This document shows, piece after piece, positions 14,376 to 21,876 of a stretch of 25,755 bases of DNA. Made by a program: the position numbers and the translations under genes. The stretch comes from Blautia sp. (lineage in GTDB: Bacteria; Bacillota; Clostridia; Lachnospirales; Lachnospiraceae). Position 1 is the first letter of the stretch. Every line of letters begins with the position of its first letter. The DNA lies in contig JAUUSJ010000050.1 in the NCBI GenBank assembly GCA_030841965.1, forward strand, positions 1 through 25,755, given 5' to 3'. The notes beneath the pieces were generated by a model. It searched no databases, had not been told where the DNA came from, and was given only the letters and a program-made list of their open reading frames with translations.

Positions 14376-14575
14376 GTGCGACAACGCATAGATAATCAAT
14401 TAATTAAGGCGGCTGCAGTACGAACCACCAGGCGGTGTTGTTCGGCTGATTAAATATTAATAATAAAATAATAACAATTAGAGATAGTCAAGGGATGAGA
14501 CACGTATATCATTTCACCGTACGCGGATACGATGGATTATTACCTTGACACAAAATAAGCAGTGGAGGTGCACAA
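14376..14575 (+). ncRNA. Structured 5' leader of the rpsM operon
   Basis: Two domains can be drawn. In the first, TAATCA 14393-14398 pairs with TGATTA 14447-14452 around CAG/CTG and CGAACCACC (14421-14429), the last pairing with GGTG 14434-14437 and GTTCG 14440-14444 across a TT bulge. In the second, GTCAAGG 14487-14493 pairs with CCTTGAC 14543-14549 and encloses CGTAT/ATACG (14503-14507, 14527-14531). The second domain ends 13 nt before the ribosome binding site. In E. coli, S4 represses the alpha operon through a leader pseudoknot; because rpsD is in this operon too, S4 is the obvious candidate ligand, but I do not recognise the E. coli fold. Confidence 0.55.
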
Positions 14576-14944
14576 ATGGCTCGTATTTCTGGAGTTGATT
14601 TACCAAGAGAGAAACGTGTAGAAATCGGTCTTACTTATATCTACGGTATTGGAAGAACAAGTGCTATTCGTATTCTGAAAGAGGCAAATGTAAATCCTGA
14701 TACACGTGTTCGCGATTTGACAGACGACGAAGTTCGTAGAATCAGTGAGATTATCAACGAGACACAGATGGTAGAAGGTGATTTACGTAGAGAAATCGCA
14801 TTAAATATTAAACGTTTACAAGAAATTGGATGCTATAGAGGTATTCGTCATAGAAAAGGACTTCCTGTTCGTGGTCAGAAGACAAAGACTAACGCAAGAA
14901 CAAGAAAAGGTCCTAAGAGAACTGTTGCTAATAAGAAGAAATAA
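14576..14944 (+). CDS. rpsM: Small ribosomal subunit protein S13 (uS13)
   Basis: The 122-residue S13 starts MARISGVDLPREKRVEIGLT, contains IYGIGRTSAIRIL and the C-terminal GIRHRKGLPVRGQKTKTNAR basic tail. It links the 30S head to the 50S and contacts P-site tRNA. GTGGAGGTGCACAAATG gives a strong start. First gene of the alpha operon here. Confidence 0.98.
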   Translation: MARISGVDLPREKRVEIGLTYIYGIGRTSAIRILKEANVNPDTRVRDLTDDEVRRISEIINETQMVEGDLRREIALNIKRLQEIGCYRGIRHRKGLPVRGQKTKTNARTRKGPKRTVANKKK

Positions 14945-14993
14945 TCTTCTATCTTAAGTTAGCAGGAGAATCGTATAAGTCGAGAAACAAATA

Positions 14994-15014
14994 ATTGATT
15001 CAAAGTGAATTAGT
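14994..15014 (+). other. Hairpin in the rpsM-rpsK spacer
   Basis: ATTGATTCA (14994-15002) can pair with TGAATTAGT (15006-15014), two of the nine pairs being G-U, around an AAG loop. It lies about 13 nt before the degenerate rpsK ribosome binding site (AAGTAGGTTA, 15027-15036). The spacer of 100 nt is long for this operon. Confidence 0.4.
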
Positions 15015-15044
15015 GAATGATTGAGAAAGTAGGTTAGTGTATAA

Positions 15045-15440
15045 ATGGCAAAGAAAGTTACGAAAAAAGTGACAAAAAAACGTGTCAAGAAAAACGTTGA
15101 GCGTGGACAGGCACATATTCAGTCATCTTTTAACAATACAATTGTAACATTAACTGATGCAGCTGGAAATGCTCTTTCTTGGGCAAGTGCAGGTGGATTA
15201 GGATTCCGTGGTTCTAAGAAGTCTACTCCATATGCAGCACAGATGGCAGCTGAGACAGCAGCTAAGGCAGCATTAGTACATGGTTTAAAAACAGTAGAAG
15301 TTATGGTAAAGGGACCAGGTTCAGGAAGAGAAGCAGCAATTCGTGCACTTCAGGCATGTGGATTAGAGGTTACAAGCATTAAAGATGTAACACCAGTTCC
15401 ACATAACGGATGTCGTCCACCAAAACGTAGAAGAGTCTGA
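15045..15440 (+). CDS. rpsK: Small ribosomal subunit protein S11 (uS11)
   Basis: The 131-residue S11 shows GQAHIQSSFNNTIVTLTDA, WASAGGLGFRGSKKSTPYAA and the C-terminal DVTPVPHNGCRPPKRRRV. S11 lies on the 30S platform beside the mRNA exit. The Lys-rich N-terminus (KKVTKKVTKKRVKKNVE) is a repeated extension of a kind seen in several Firmicutes. The start has a degenerate binding site, AAGTAGGTTA, about 8-10 nt upstream, weaker than its neighbours. Confidence 0.97.
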   Translation: MAKKVTKKVTKKRVKKNVERGQAHIQSSFNNTIVTLTDAAGNALSWASAGGLGFRGSKKSTPYAAQMAAETAAKAALVHGLKTVEVMVKGPGSGREAAIRALQACGLEVTSIKDVTPVPHNGCRPPKRRRV

Positions 15441-15456
15441 TAGGAGGAGTAGAAGA

Positions 15457-16050
15457 ATGGCAGTCGATAGAACTCCGGTTTTAAAGAGATGTAGATCTTT
15501 GGATCTTGATCCAATATATTTAGGAATAGATAAAAAGTCCAACCGTACATTAAGAAGAGCAAACAGAAAGATGAGCGAGTATGGACTTCAGCTTCGTGAG
15601 AAACAGAAAGCAAAATTCATTTATGGTGTATTAGAGAAACCTTTCAGAAATTACTATGCAAAAGCTGAAAGAATGCGCGGATTAACAGGTCCTAACTTGA
15701 TGGTTTTATTAGAGTCAAGATTGGATAATGTTGTTTTCCGTTTAGGTTTAGCTAGAACAAGAAAAGAAGCTAGACAGATTGTAGACCATAAGCATGTATT
15801 AGTGAATGGAAAATGCGTAAACATTCCATCTTATCTTGTAAGTGCAGGAGATGTTATTGAGATTAAAGAAAAATGCAAATCCTCACAGAGATATAAAGAT
15901 ATTTTAGAGGTTACAGAGGGAAGATTATTACCAGCATGGTTAGATGTTGACTATGAGAACTTATCTGGTACAGTAAAAGCTCTTCCAACAAGAGAAGAGA
16001 TTGACGTTCCTGTAAACGAGACATTGATCGTCGAGTTATACTCTAAATAA
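15457..16050 (+). CDS. rpsD: Small ribosomal subunit protein S4, zinc-free type (uS4)
   Basis: The 197-residue S4 has the S4 RNA-binding domain (LESRLDNVVFRLGLARTRKE, ARQIVDHKHVLVNGKCVNIP) and a terminal EIDVPVNETLIVELYS. The N-terminal CxxC cluster of the zinc form is missing (only C12 remains), so it is the zinc-independent form. S4 starts 30S assembly and often regulates its own operon. ATAGGAGGAGTAGAAG precedes the ATG. A 166-nt spacer with two hairpins separates it from rpoA. Confidence 0.97.
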   Translation: MAVDRTPVLKRCRSLDLDPIYLGIDKKSNRTLRRANRKMSEYGLQLREKQKAKFIYGVLEKPFRNYYAKAERMRGLTGPNLMVLLESRLDNVVFRLGLARTRKEARQIVDHKHVLVNGKCVNIPSYLVSAGDVIEIKEKCKSSQRYKDILEVTEGRLLPAWLDVDYENLSGTVKALPTREEIDVPVNETLIVELYSK

Positions 16051-16061
16051 TAAGAAAAAAC

Positions 16062-16139
16062 TAACTGTCCTGTCATATTTGTATGATTTGGGCAGTTATA
16101 TCGCTGTCAGACTTTGCTTTTACGGCTTATATGACGGCG
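16062..16139 (+). other. Two hairpins between rpsD and rpoA
   Basis: TAACTGTCC (16062-16070) pairs with GGGCAGTTA (16090-16098), and inside it TCATA (16073-16077) with TATGA (16082-16086). Next, CGCTGTCA (16102-16109) pairs with TGACGGCG (16132-16139), each outer stem having one G-U. Neither is followed directly by a T-run, so an attenuator, RNase site or translational control element is more likely than a terminator. Confidence 0.5.
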
Positions 16140-16216
16140 TGTCAGTACCCTCAAAATTATTTCAATAACTTATCAAAAATTGAAAGAAACCAATACCCAT
16201 AAGGAGGGGCTATATA

Positions 16217-17176
16217 GTGTTTGAATTTGAAAAACCAAGAATTGAGATAGCTGAAATTTCAGAGGACAATCGATATGGAAGATTTATCGTAGAACCTTTA
16301 GAGAGAGGATACGGTACAACTTTGGGCAATTCCCTTAGGAGAATTATGTTATCTTCCCTTCCAGGCGCAGCAGTAAGTTCTGTAAAGATTAAAGGCGTAT
16401 TACATGAATTTAGTTCTATCCCTGGAGTGAAAGAGGATGTGACAGAGATTATCATGAATATCAAGGAATTGTCTATTAAAAATAATAGCACGAGCATGGA
16501 ACCAAAACATGCGTATATTGAGTTTAGCGGTGAAGGTGTTGTGACAGCAGCAGATATCAATGTAGACAGCGATATTGAGATTTTAAATCCAGACCTTGTT
16601 ATTGCTACATTAAGCGGCGGCGTAGATAGTCGTCTTGATATGGAGCTTACTATCACAAATGGACGAGGATATGTCGGTTCCGATAAGAATAAGACAGAGG
16701 ACCAGGCAATCGACGTGATTGCGATTGACTCCATCTATACACCAGTTGAGCGTGTAAACTTGACAGTAGAGAATACTCGTGTAGGTCAGATTACTGACTA
16801 TGACAAGTTAACATTAGATGTATTTACAAATGGTACGTTAGCTCCAGACGAGGCGGTAAGCCTTGCAGCAAAAGTATTGAGTGAGCATCTAAACCTTTTC
16901 GTTGACCTTTCTGAGAATGCCAAGGTTGCAGAAATCATGGTAGAGAAGGAAGACAATGAGAAAGAAAAAGTATTAGAGATGAATATCGATGAGTTAGAGT
17001 TATCCGTTCGTTCTTACAATTGTTTGAAGAGAGCTGGTATCAATACAGTCGAGGAATTAACTAATAAGACTTCTGAAGATATGATGAAAGTTCGTAACTT
17101 AGGACGTAAATCTTTAGAAGAAGTTTTGGCTAAGTTGAAGGAATTAGGATTGGCATTAAATGCATCTGAAGAATAA
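16217..17176 (+). CDS. rpoA: DNA-directed RNA polymerase subunit alpha
   Basis: The 319-residue protein has the N-terminal assembly domain with FIVEPLERGYGTTLGNSLRR and MLSSLPGAAVSSVKIKGVLH, a linker at about 235-250, and the C-terminal DNA-binding domain (ELSVRSYNCLKRAGINTVEE, VRNLGRKSLEEVLAKL). Its dimer nucleates RNA polymerase assembly, and the C-terminal domain contacts UP elements and activators. It uses a GTG start following TAAGGAGGGGC. It belongs to the same operon as rpsD, with structured RNA before it that could set its level relative to ribosomal proteins. Confidence 0.98.
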   Translation: MFEFEKPRIEIAEISEDNRYGRFIVEPLERGYGTTLGNSLRRIMLSSLPGAAVSSVKIKGVLHEFSSIPGVKEDVTEIIMNIKELSIKNNSTSMEPKHAYIEFSGEGVVTAADINVDSDIEILNPDLVIATLSGGVDSRLDMELTITNGRGYVGSDKNKTEDQAIDVIAIDSIYTPVERVNLTVENTRVGQITDYDKLTLDVFTNGTLAPDEAVSLAAKVLSEHLNLFVDLSENAKVAEIMVEKEDNEKEKVLEMNIDELELSVRSYNCLKRAGINTVEELTNKTSEDMMKVRNLGRKSLEEVLAKLKELGLALNASEE

Positions 17177-17239
17177 GAATAGACCCACTTACGCCGAATA
17201 ATAGTAAGCATAGTGAATAACCAATTTAGGAGGTCCAAG

Positions 17240-17776
17240 ATGGCAAAGTATAGAAAATTAGGAAGAACAGCTTCCCAGAGAAAAGCATTAATTCGTTCCC
17301 AGGTAACAAGTTTACTTTACACTGGAAAAATTAGAACAACAGAGGCAAAGGCAAAAGAGATTCGTAAGGTTGCAGAAGGCTTAATCGCTTTGGCTGTAAA
17401 AGAAAGAGATAACTTCGAGACAGTTACTGTTGACGCTAAAGTTGCAAAAAAAGATGAAAACGGTAAGAGAGTAAAAGAAGTTGTTGATGGAAAGAAAGTA
17501 ACTGTTTACGAGACAGTAAAGAAAGAAATTAAGAAGGATAAACCATCCCGTCTTCATGCAAGAAGACAGATGTTAAAAGTATTATATCCTGTGACAGAGG
17601 TTCCAAAGGAAGCCGCTGGCAAGAAAGCAAAGACAAAGAAGGTTGATTTAACAGCAAAATTATTCGATGAGTATGGTCCAAAGTATGCAGATCGTAACGG
17701 TGGATACACAAGAATCGTTAAGATCGGACAGAGAAAAGGCGATGCTGCAATGGAAGTAATTCTTGAGTTAGTATAA
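17240..17776 (+). CDS. rplQ: Large ribosomal subunit protein L17 with lineage-specific insertions (bL17)
   Basis: L17 with the usual ends (MAKYRKLGRTASQRKALIRS, LHARRQ, YADRNGGYTRIVKIGQRKGD) but 178 residues instead of the common 115-125. A charged insertion of about 50 residues (roughly 54-103) precedes SRLHARRQ, and a smaller Lys-rich one lies at about 118-136. I recall similar long L17 proteins from other Lachnospiraceae, so this is a family trait, not an error; its role is unknown. L17 sits near the exit tunnel. The ATG at 17240 is chosen because TTAGGAGGTCCAAG precedes it; the frame is open upstream to 17213. Last gene before a strong terminator. Confidence 0.95.
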   Translation: MAKYRKLGRTASQRKALIRSQVTSLLYTGKIRTTEAKAKEIRKVAEGLIALAVKERDNFETVTVDAKVAKKDENGKRVKEVVDGKKVTVYETVKKEIKKDKPSRLHARRQMLKVLYPVTEVPKEAAGKKAKTKKVDLTAKLFDEYGPKYADRNGGYTRIVKIGQRKGDAAMEVILELV

Positions 17777-17795
17777 TCAGCTAGGATATATAGGG

Positions 17796-17834
17796 GCTGT
17801 TCCAAAGTAGGCTTTATTTTGGAACAGCTTTTTT
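17796..17834 (+). terminator. Intrinsic terminator of the ribosomal supercluster
   Basis: GCTGTTCCAAA (17796-17806) pairs perfectly with TTTGGAACAGC (17818-17828), 11 bp with an 11-nt loop, followed at once by six T (17829-17834). It is 20 bp after the rplQ stop. The ecf genes beyond it need read-through or their own promoter. Confidence 0.92.
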
Positions 17835-17921
17835 AGTTGTAAGTTCTAATAAGTGAATATATAGGTGGGGCAATTAAGTTTTAAAAAACCTGTTAGACAG
17901 TTGTAAGGGGAATAAAACAGT

Positions 17922-18800
17922 ATGAATATGATACAGATAAAAGATTTGATTTTTCGCTATATAAGAGAAGGAGAAAATGAGACAGAGAGAGAAGAGATTA
18001 CAGCGATTGACGGGATAAATCTCGAGGTAGAAAAGGGAGATTTTATTGTTATTTTAGGGCATAACGGCTCAGGCAAATCCTCTCTGGCAAAGCAATTGAA
18101 TGCGATTTTGGAGCCGACAGAGGGAGCTGTATATATCAAACAGATGGACACAAGACAAGAGGAGAATATTCAAAAGATTCGCCAGACAGCTGGTATGGTA
18201 TTTCAAAATCCAGATAACCAGATTGTCGCAACGATTGTCGAGGAGGATGTGGCGTTTGGTCCAGAAAATATCGGAATCGAGACGGATGAGATTTGGAAGC
18301 GTGTCGCAAAGAGCCTAAAGGCAGTTAATATGGAGGCATTTCGATTACAGTCCCCGAATCATTTATCGGGCGGTCAAAAGCAGAGAGTGGCCATCGCGGG
18401 AGTTATGGCGATGGAGCCAGAATGCATTGTCTTGGATGAACCGACGGCAATGCTAGACCCACGGGGAAGAGAGGATGTCATAGCGACAATCAAGCAATTA
18501 AATAAAGAGAAGAATATAACGATATTGCTAATCACCCATAATATGGAGGAGGCAATCGATGCGGATAAAATTTTTGTGATGGATAGAGGAAAGCTTGTGA
18601 TGCAGGGAAATCCGAGAGAGATATTTTCGCAGGTCGAGCAGTTAAAATCTTATGGTCTGGAGGTTCCTCATGCGACGGAGCTTGCTTATCAGCTTCGGAA
18701 AGAGGGAGTCAAGCTTCGGGCAGATATTTTGTCGAATGAGGAGTTGACAGAGGAATTATGTCGCTTGAAATACGAATCTACAAAAAAGAAAGAGACATAA
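17922..18800 (+). CDS. ecfA1: ECF transporter ATPase EcfA1
   Basis: A 292-residue ABC ATPase with Walker A GHNGSGKSS (46-54), Q-loop MVFQNPDNQ, signature LSGGQKQR, Walker B CIVLDEPTAMLDP and H-loop ITHNMEEA. The FQNPDNQ Q-loop and a C-terminal extension of about 60 residues are typical of EcfA1. With EcfA2 and EcfT it forms a group II energy-coupling module that many separate vitamin-binding S components share; no S component is in the window. AAGGGG lies 10 nt before the ATG. An ATG 6 nt later is an alternative start. Confidence 0.94.
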   Translation: MNMIQIKDLIFRYIREGENETEREEITAIDGINLEVEKGDFIVILGHNGSGKSSLAKQLNAILEPTEGAVYIKQMDTRQEENIQKIRQTAGMVFQNPDNQIVATIVEEDVAFGPENIGIETDEIWKRVAKSLKAVNMEAFRLQSPNHLSGGQKQRVAIAGVMAMEPECIVLDEPTAMLDPRGREDVIATIKQLNKEKNITILLITHNMEEAIDADKIFVMDRGKLVMQGNPREIFSQVEQLKSYGLEVPHATELAYQLRKEGVKLRADILSNEELTEELCRLKYESTKKKET

Positions 18801-18815
18801 AGGTGGTGAAAAAAG

Positions 18816-19664
18816 ATGTCGATGAAACTGCAGCATATTATATATCAGTATGAGAGTCAGGGAGAAGAGCCAAAAAGAGCGCTCGATGATATTTCTCTTG
18901 AGATAAATCAGGGAGAATTTATCGGGATTATCGGACATACTGGTTCTGGAAAGTCCACGTTAATCCAACATTTTAATGGGTTATTAAAAGCCACGAGCGG
19001 TTCTTATTATTTCGACGGAGAGGATGTATATAGTAAGGGCTTTTCTATCCGAGATTTATGTAAGAAAGTCGGGTTCTCTTTTCAGTATCCGGAATATCAG
19101 CTTTTTGAGGCGACGGTCTTAGATGATGTATGCTTTGGCCCGAAAAATATGGGTCTTAGCCGTGAGGAGCAGGAGGAGAGAGCGAGAAAGGCATTGGAGG
19201 CAGTCGGGATTCCGAAAGAATATGAGGTGAAATCCCCATTTTCCCTATCCGGCGGGGAGAAGAGAAGGGTTGCGATTGCGGGAGTGCTTGCGATGGAGCC
19301 ACAGTATTTTATTTTGGATGAGCCGACGGCGGGACTTGACCCGATTGGTCGCAAGAAAATCTTAAACTTACTAAAGGAATTATGGCAGGAGAAGAAAATG
19401 ACGATTATACTCGTCTCCCACAGCATGGAAGATATCGCAGATTACGCCACGAGAGTACTTGTTATGAACAATGGAAAGCTTTTGATGGATGGAGTGCCAA
19501 AGAAAATATTTGCTCAGATGGATAGAATGCTAGAAGCAGGGCTTTCGGTTCCTGATGTGACAAAATGCATGCATATGTTAAATGAGAGAGGGTTTTCTCT
19601 TCCGACTGATATCATACAAATTGGAGAGGCAAAAGAGGCGATTTTAGCTGCAATCTCCAAATAA
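18816..19664 (+). CDS. ecfA2: ECF transporter ATPase EcfA2
   Basis: A 282-residue ABC ATPase with Walker A GHTGSGKST (40-48), Q-loop SFQYPEYQLF, signature LSGGEKRR, Walker B FILDEPTAGLDP and H-loop VSHSMEDIA. The FQYPEYQLF and SGGEKRR motifs distinguish EcfA2 from EcfA1. The two would form a heterodimer on EcfT. AAAGGTGGTGAAAA precedes the ATG, and the gene follows ecfA1 by 15 nt. Confidence 0.94.
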   Translation: MSMKLQHIIYQYESQGEEPKRALDDISLEINQGEFIGIIGHTGSGKSTLIQHFNGLLKATSGSYYFDGEDVYSKGFSIRDLCKKVGFSFQYPEYQLFEATVLDDVCFGPKNMGLSREEQEERARKALEAVGIPKEYEVKSPFSLSGGEKRRVAIAGVLAMEPQYFILDEPTAGLDPIGRKKILNLLKELWQEKKMTIILVSHSMEDIADYATRVLVMNNGKLLMDGVPKKIFAQMDRMLEAGLSVPDVTKCMHMLNERGFSLPTDIIQIGEAKEAILAAISK

Positions 19665-19674
19665 AGGAGGCAAA

Positions 19675-20496
19675 ATGATTAGAGATATTACAATAGGACA
19701 ATATTATAGAGCAAATTCTCCTATTCATGCACTGGACCCGAGAGTGAAAATAGCAGGGACATTTTTCTTTATCATCAGTCTATTTTTTAAGAAAAGCTTG
19801 ATTGTATATGCAATTGCAACGTTATTTTTAGCTCTAGTAATCCGATGTTCCAAAGTACCGTTTCGCTTTATTTGCAGAGGATTAAAGGCAATTATCTTTA
19901 TTCTCCTATTTTCAGTAGTCGTGAATATGTTTTTTACACCGGGAGAGGAGCTTTTTCATATAGGTATTTTTCGATTGACAAAGGAAGGAGTAATAATGGC
20001 TGTCTATCTGTCCATTCGACTGATTTATCTGATTTTAGGTTCGTCTATTCTAACTTTTACGACGACGCCCAATCAGCTCACGAGTGGGCTTGAGAAAATG
20101 TTTGGATTTTTGAATAAGGTTAGAGTCCCAGTCAGTGAGATTGCGATGATGATGTCGATTGCACTTCGCTTTATTCCGATTTTGACAGAAGAGTTAGATA
20201 AGATTATGAAAGCGCAGATGGCGAGAGGAGCTGATTTTAACGAGGGAAATCTAATTCAGAAGATGAAAAATATGATTCCTCTCCTAGTTCCCCTCTTCGT
20301 GGCTGCAATCAGAAGGGCGAATGATTTGGCGATGGCGATGGAGGCTAGATGTTATCACGGCGGAGAGGGACGGACAAAGATGAAGCCGCTTCGCTACTCT
20401 GTTATCGATAAAAAGGCATATGCAATTTTAGCTTTATATATGGTGATTATGATTCTGGCAAGTATCATGGTAACGAAGCTTGGAATAGGAATCTAA
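19675..20496 (+). CDS. ecfT: ECF transporter transmembrane subunit EcfT
   Basis: A 273-residue membrane protein beginning IGQYYRANSPIHALDPRVKI, which is diagnostic for EcfT, with about five or six hydrophobic segments. The two coupling motifs that contact the ATPases are visible: A-R-G in QMARGADF and the related EARCYHGGEGRT, where Cys replaces the common Gly. EcfT links the EcfA1-EcfA2 pair to vitamin-binding S components. AAAGGAGGCAAAATG gives a strong start, 10 nt after ecfA2. Confidence 0.94.
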   Translation: MIRDITIGQYYRANSPIHALDPRVKIAGTFFFIISLFFKKSLIVYAIATLFLALVIRCSKVPFRFICRGLKAIIFILLFSVVVNMFFTPGEELFHIGIFRLTKEGVIMAVYLSIRLIYLILGSSILTFTTTPNQLTSGLEKMFGFLNKVRVPVSEIAMMMSIALRFIPILTEELDKIMKAQMARGADFNEGNLIQKMKNMIPLLVPLFVAAIRRANDLAMAMEARCYHGGEGRTKMKPLRYSVIDKKAYAILALYMVIMILASIMVTKLGIGI

Positions 20497-20528
20497 GCGG
20501 GAACTGAGTTAAGAGAGAGCTTATGAAT

Positions 20529-21278
20529 ATGAAAAAGAGAGTAAAATTAACCGTCGCATATGATGGCACGAATTATTGTGGCTGGCAGATTCAGCCAAAT
20601 GGAATTACAATTGAGGAAGTATTGAATGAGACCCTATCAAAGCTTTTGAGAGAAGAAATCACGGTAATCGGAGCGAGCAGGACAGATGCGGGTGTTCACG
20701 CCTATGGCAATATTGCTGTTTTTGACACAGAGTCGAATATTCCGGCAGAAAAAATCTGCTATGCGATAAACCAAAAGCTTCCAGAGGATATTAGGGTTAT
20801 GAAATCCGAGGAAGTCGAGGAAAGATTTCACCCGAGATACTGCGATTCCAAGAAGACTTATGAGTATAAAATATTAAACGAGCGCTTTTGCATTCCGACG
20901 ATGCGAAATTACGTAGCGCTTTATACCTATTCTCTCGATGAGAAGAAAATGCAGGAGATGGCGAATTGTTTTATCGGGACATATGATTTTAAGAGCTTTT
21001 GTGCGGCGAAAAGTCAGGTGAGCACAACTGTGAGGACGATTACAGATTTTAGAGTGAGTAGAGATGGAAATTTGATTACTCTCACAGTCACGGGAACTGG
21101 ATTTCTCTATAATATGGTGCGGATTTTGGCAGGGACATTGATGAGAGCAGGAAGTGGATACTTCAAGCCAGAAGATGCGAGGAGAATTTTAGAGGCGAGA
21201 GATAGACAGGCGGCGGGACCAACGGCGCCGGCGAGAGGGTTGTATTTGAGAGAGATTCAGTATTTGGAGAGCAATTAA
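20529..21278 (+). CDS. truA: tRNA pseudouridine(38-40) synthase TruA
   Basis: The enzyme converts uridines 38-40 of the tRNA anticodon stem to pseudouridine. The N-terminus KLTVAYDGTNYCGWQIQPNG and the catalytic motif GASRTDAGVHAYGN, with the nucleophilic Asp in RTDAG (D53 from this start), identify it. The C-terminal FLYNMVRILAGTLMRAGSG is also conserved. Length 249 residues. GAGAG lies 9 nt before the ATG at 20529; an ATG at 20523 adds two residues and is possible. In Bacillus the order is ecfT-truA-rplM-rpsI; here a terminator follows and rplM-rpsI are absent. Confidence 0.96.
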   Translation: MKKRVKLTVAYDGTNYCGWQIQPNGITIEEVLNETLSKLLREEITVIGASRTDAGVHAYGNIAVFDTESNIPAEKICYAINQKLPEDIRVMKSEEVEERFHPRYCDSKKTYEYKILNERFCIPTMRNYVALYTYSLDEKKMQEMANCFIGTYDFKSFCAAKSQVSTTVRTITDFRVSRDGNLITLTVTGTGFLYNMVRILAGTLMRAGSGYFKPEDARRILEARDRQAAGPTAPARGLYLREIQYLESN

Positions 21279-21280
21279 TA

Positions 21281-21323
21281 AAAAGAGGCTGCTGGAACAT
21301 ATGAAGTTTCGGTAGCCTCTTTT
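21281..21323. terminator. Bidirectional terminator between truA and the HIT gene
   Basis: AAAAGAGGCT (21281-21290) pairs perfectly with AGCCTCTTTT (21314-21323), extended inward by GCT with G-U pairs and by GGAAC/GTTTC, for about 18 pairs in all. The T-run is part of the stem on the plus strand, and the matching A-run serves the minus strand. It suits the end of truA (+) and of the convergent HIT gene (-). Confidence 0.85.
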
Positions 21324-21380
21324 ATGGGTTCTTAGAAGTTGAGGTATCTATTTCTAAGTTTTTTGATTATCAATCTTTTT

Positions 21381-21806
21381 CTATTGATTAAGCTCCTCTT
21401 GGTACATCTTGACCATTTTTTGGTATTCTTCCTCGGTCAAATGTTTCTCTCCTGGATTCATGGCAAAAACACCGCCCCACTCGTACTCATCCTTATACTT
21501 TGGTACAAGGTGGAAATGAAGATGATGTCCAGTATCTCCATAGGCGCCGTAATTTACCTTATCTGGCTGGAATAATTTATGCATTGCCAAAGCTACCTTA
21601 TTGATATCTTCCATATAATCTGCTCTTTCCTCTGCGGTGAGTTCTGTAATCTCACTGACATGTTTTTTGTGAGCTACGATAACTCTTCCTGGATGGCTTT
21701 GCTCCTTGAACAGATATACCTTAGAACTGCTTAGTTCACAAATTTTAATACCGAAGGCTTCTACTAATTCTCCCTCCATACAGTATGCACAATTAGAATC
21801 GCTCAT
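21381..21806 (-). CDS. HIT-family nucleotide-binding protein
   Basis: The 141-residue histidine-triad protein has the active-site motif GHHLHFHLVPKY (H95, H97, H99), the SHPGRVIVAHKKHV segment and an N-terminal C6-A-Y-C9 pair that probably helps bind zinc. HIT proteins hydrolyse or transfer nucleoside phosphates such as AMP-amides, dinucleoside polyphosphates or sugar-nucleotides; the substrate here is unknown. The ATG has no ribosome binding site directly upstream. An in-frame stop 9 nt before it excludes a longer product. Its ATG overlaps the stop of a possible 13-codon minicistron as ATGA, suggesting coupled reinitiation. Confidence 0.9.
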   Translation of the reverse strand: MSDSNCAYCMEGELVEAFGIKICELSSSKVYLFKEQSHPGRVIVAHKKHVSEITELTAEERADYMEDINKVALAMHKLFQPDKVNYGAYGDTGHHLHFHLVPKYKDEYEWGGVFAMNPGEKHLTEEEYQKMVKMYQEELNQ

Positions 21807-21844
21807 TTTAATTTAGGCTCAAACACTCGCAACCTTTGTCGCAA
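21803..21844 (-). CDS. Possible 13-codon leader minicistron upstream of the HIT gene
   Basis: On the minus strand a TTG at 21844-21842 opens a frame encoding MRQRLRVFEPKLK, and its TGA (21805-21803) overlaps the ATG of the HIT gene. The strong site AAAGGAGGAGGG (21864-21853) lies about 8 nt upstream, whereas the HIT ATG has none of its own. The same site can fold into GAGGAG-GGCT-CTCCTC, hiding it. Existence as a translated peptide is inference. Confidence 0.35.
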   Translation of the reverse strand: MRQRLRVFEPKLK

Positions 21845-21876
21845 GAGGAGAGCCCTCCTCCTTTCTATTTTTTTTA

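Noticed and set aside
17837..17865. Promoter for ecfA1 (TTGTAA, 17 nt, TATAGG)
   Set aside because: The -10 matches consensus at only 4 of 6 positions, so it cannot be told from chance in this AT-rich gap, though some promoter after the terminator is expected.
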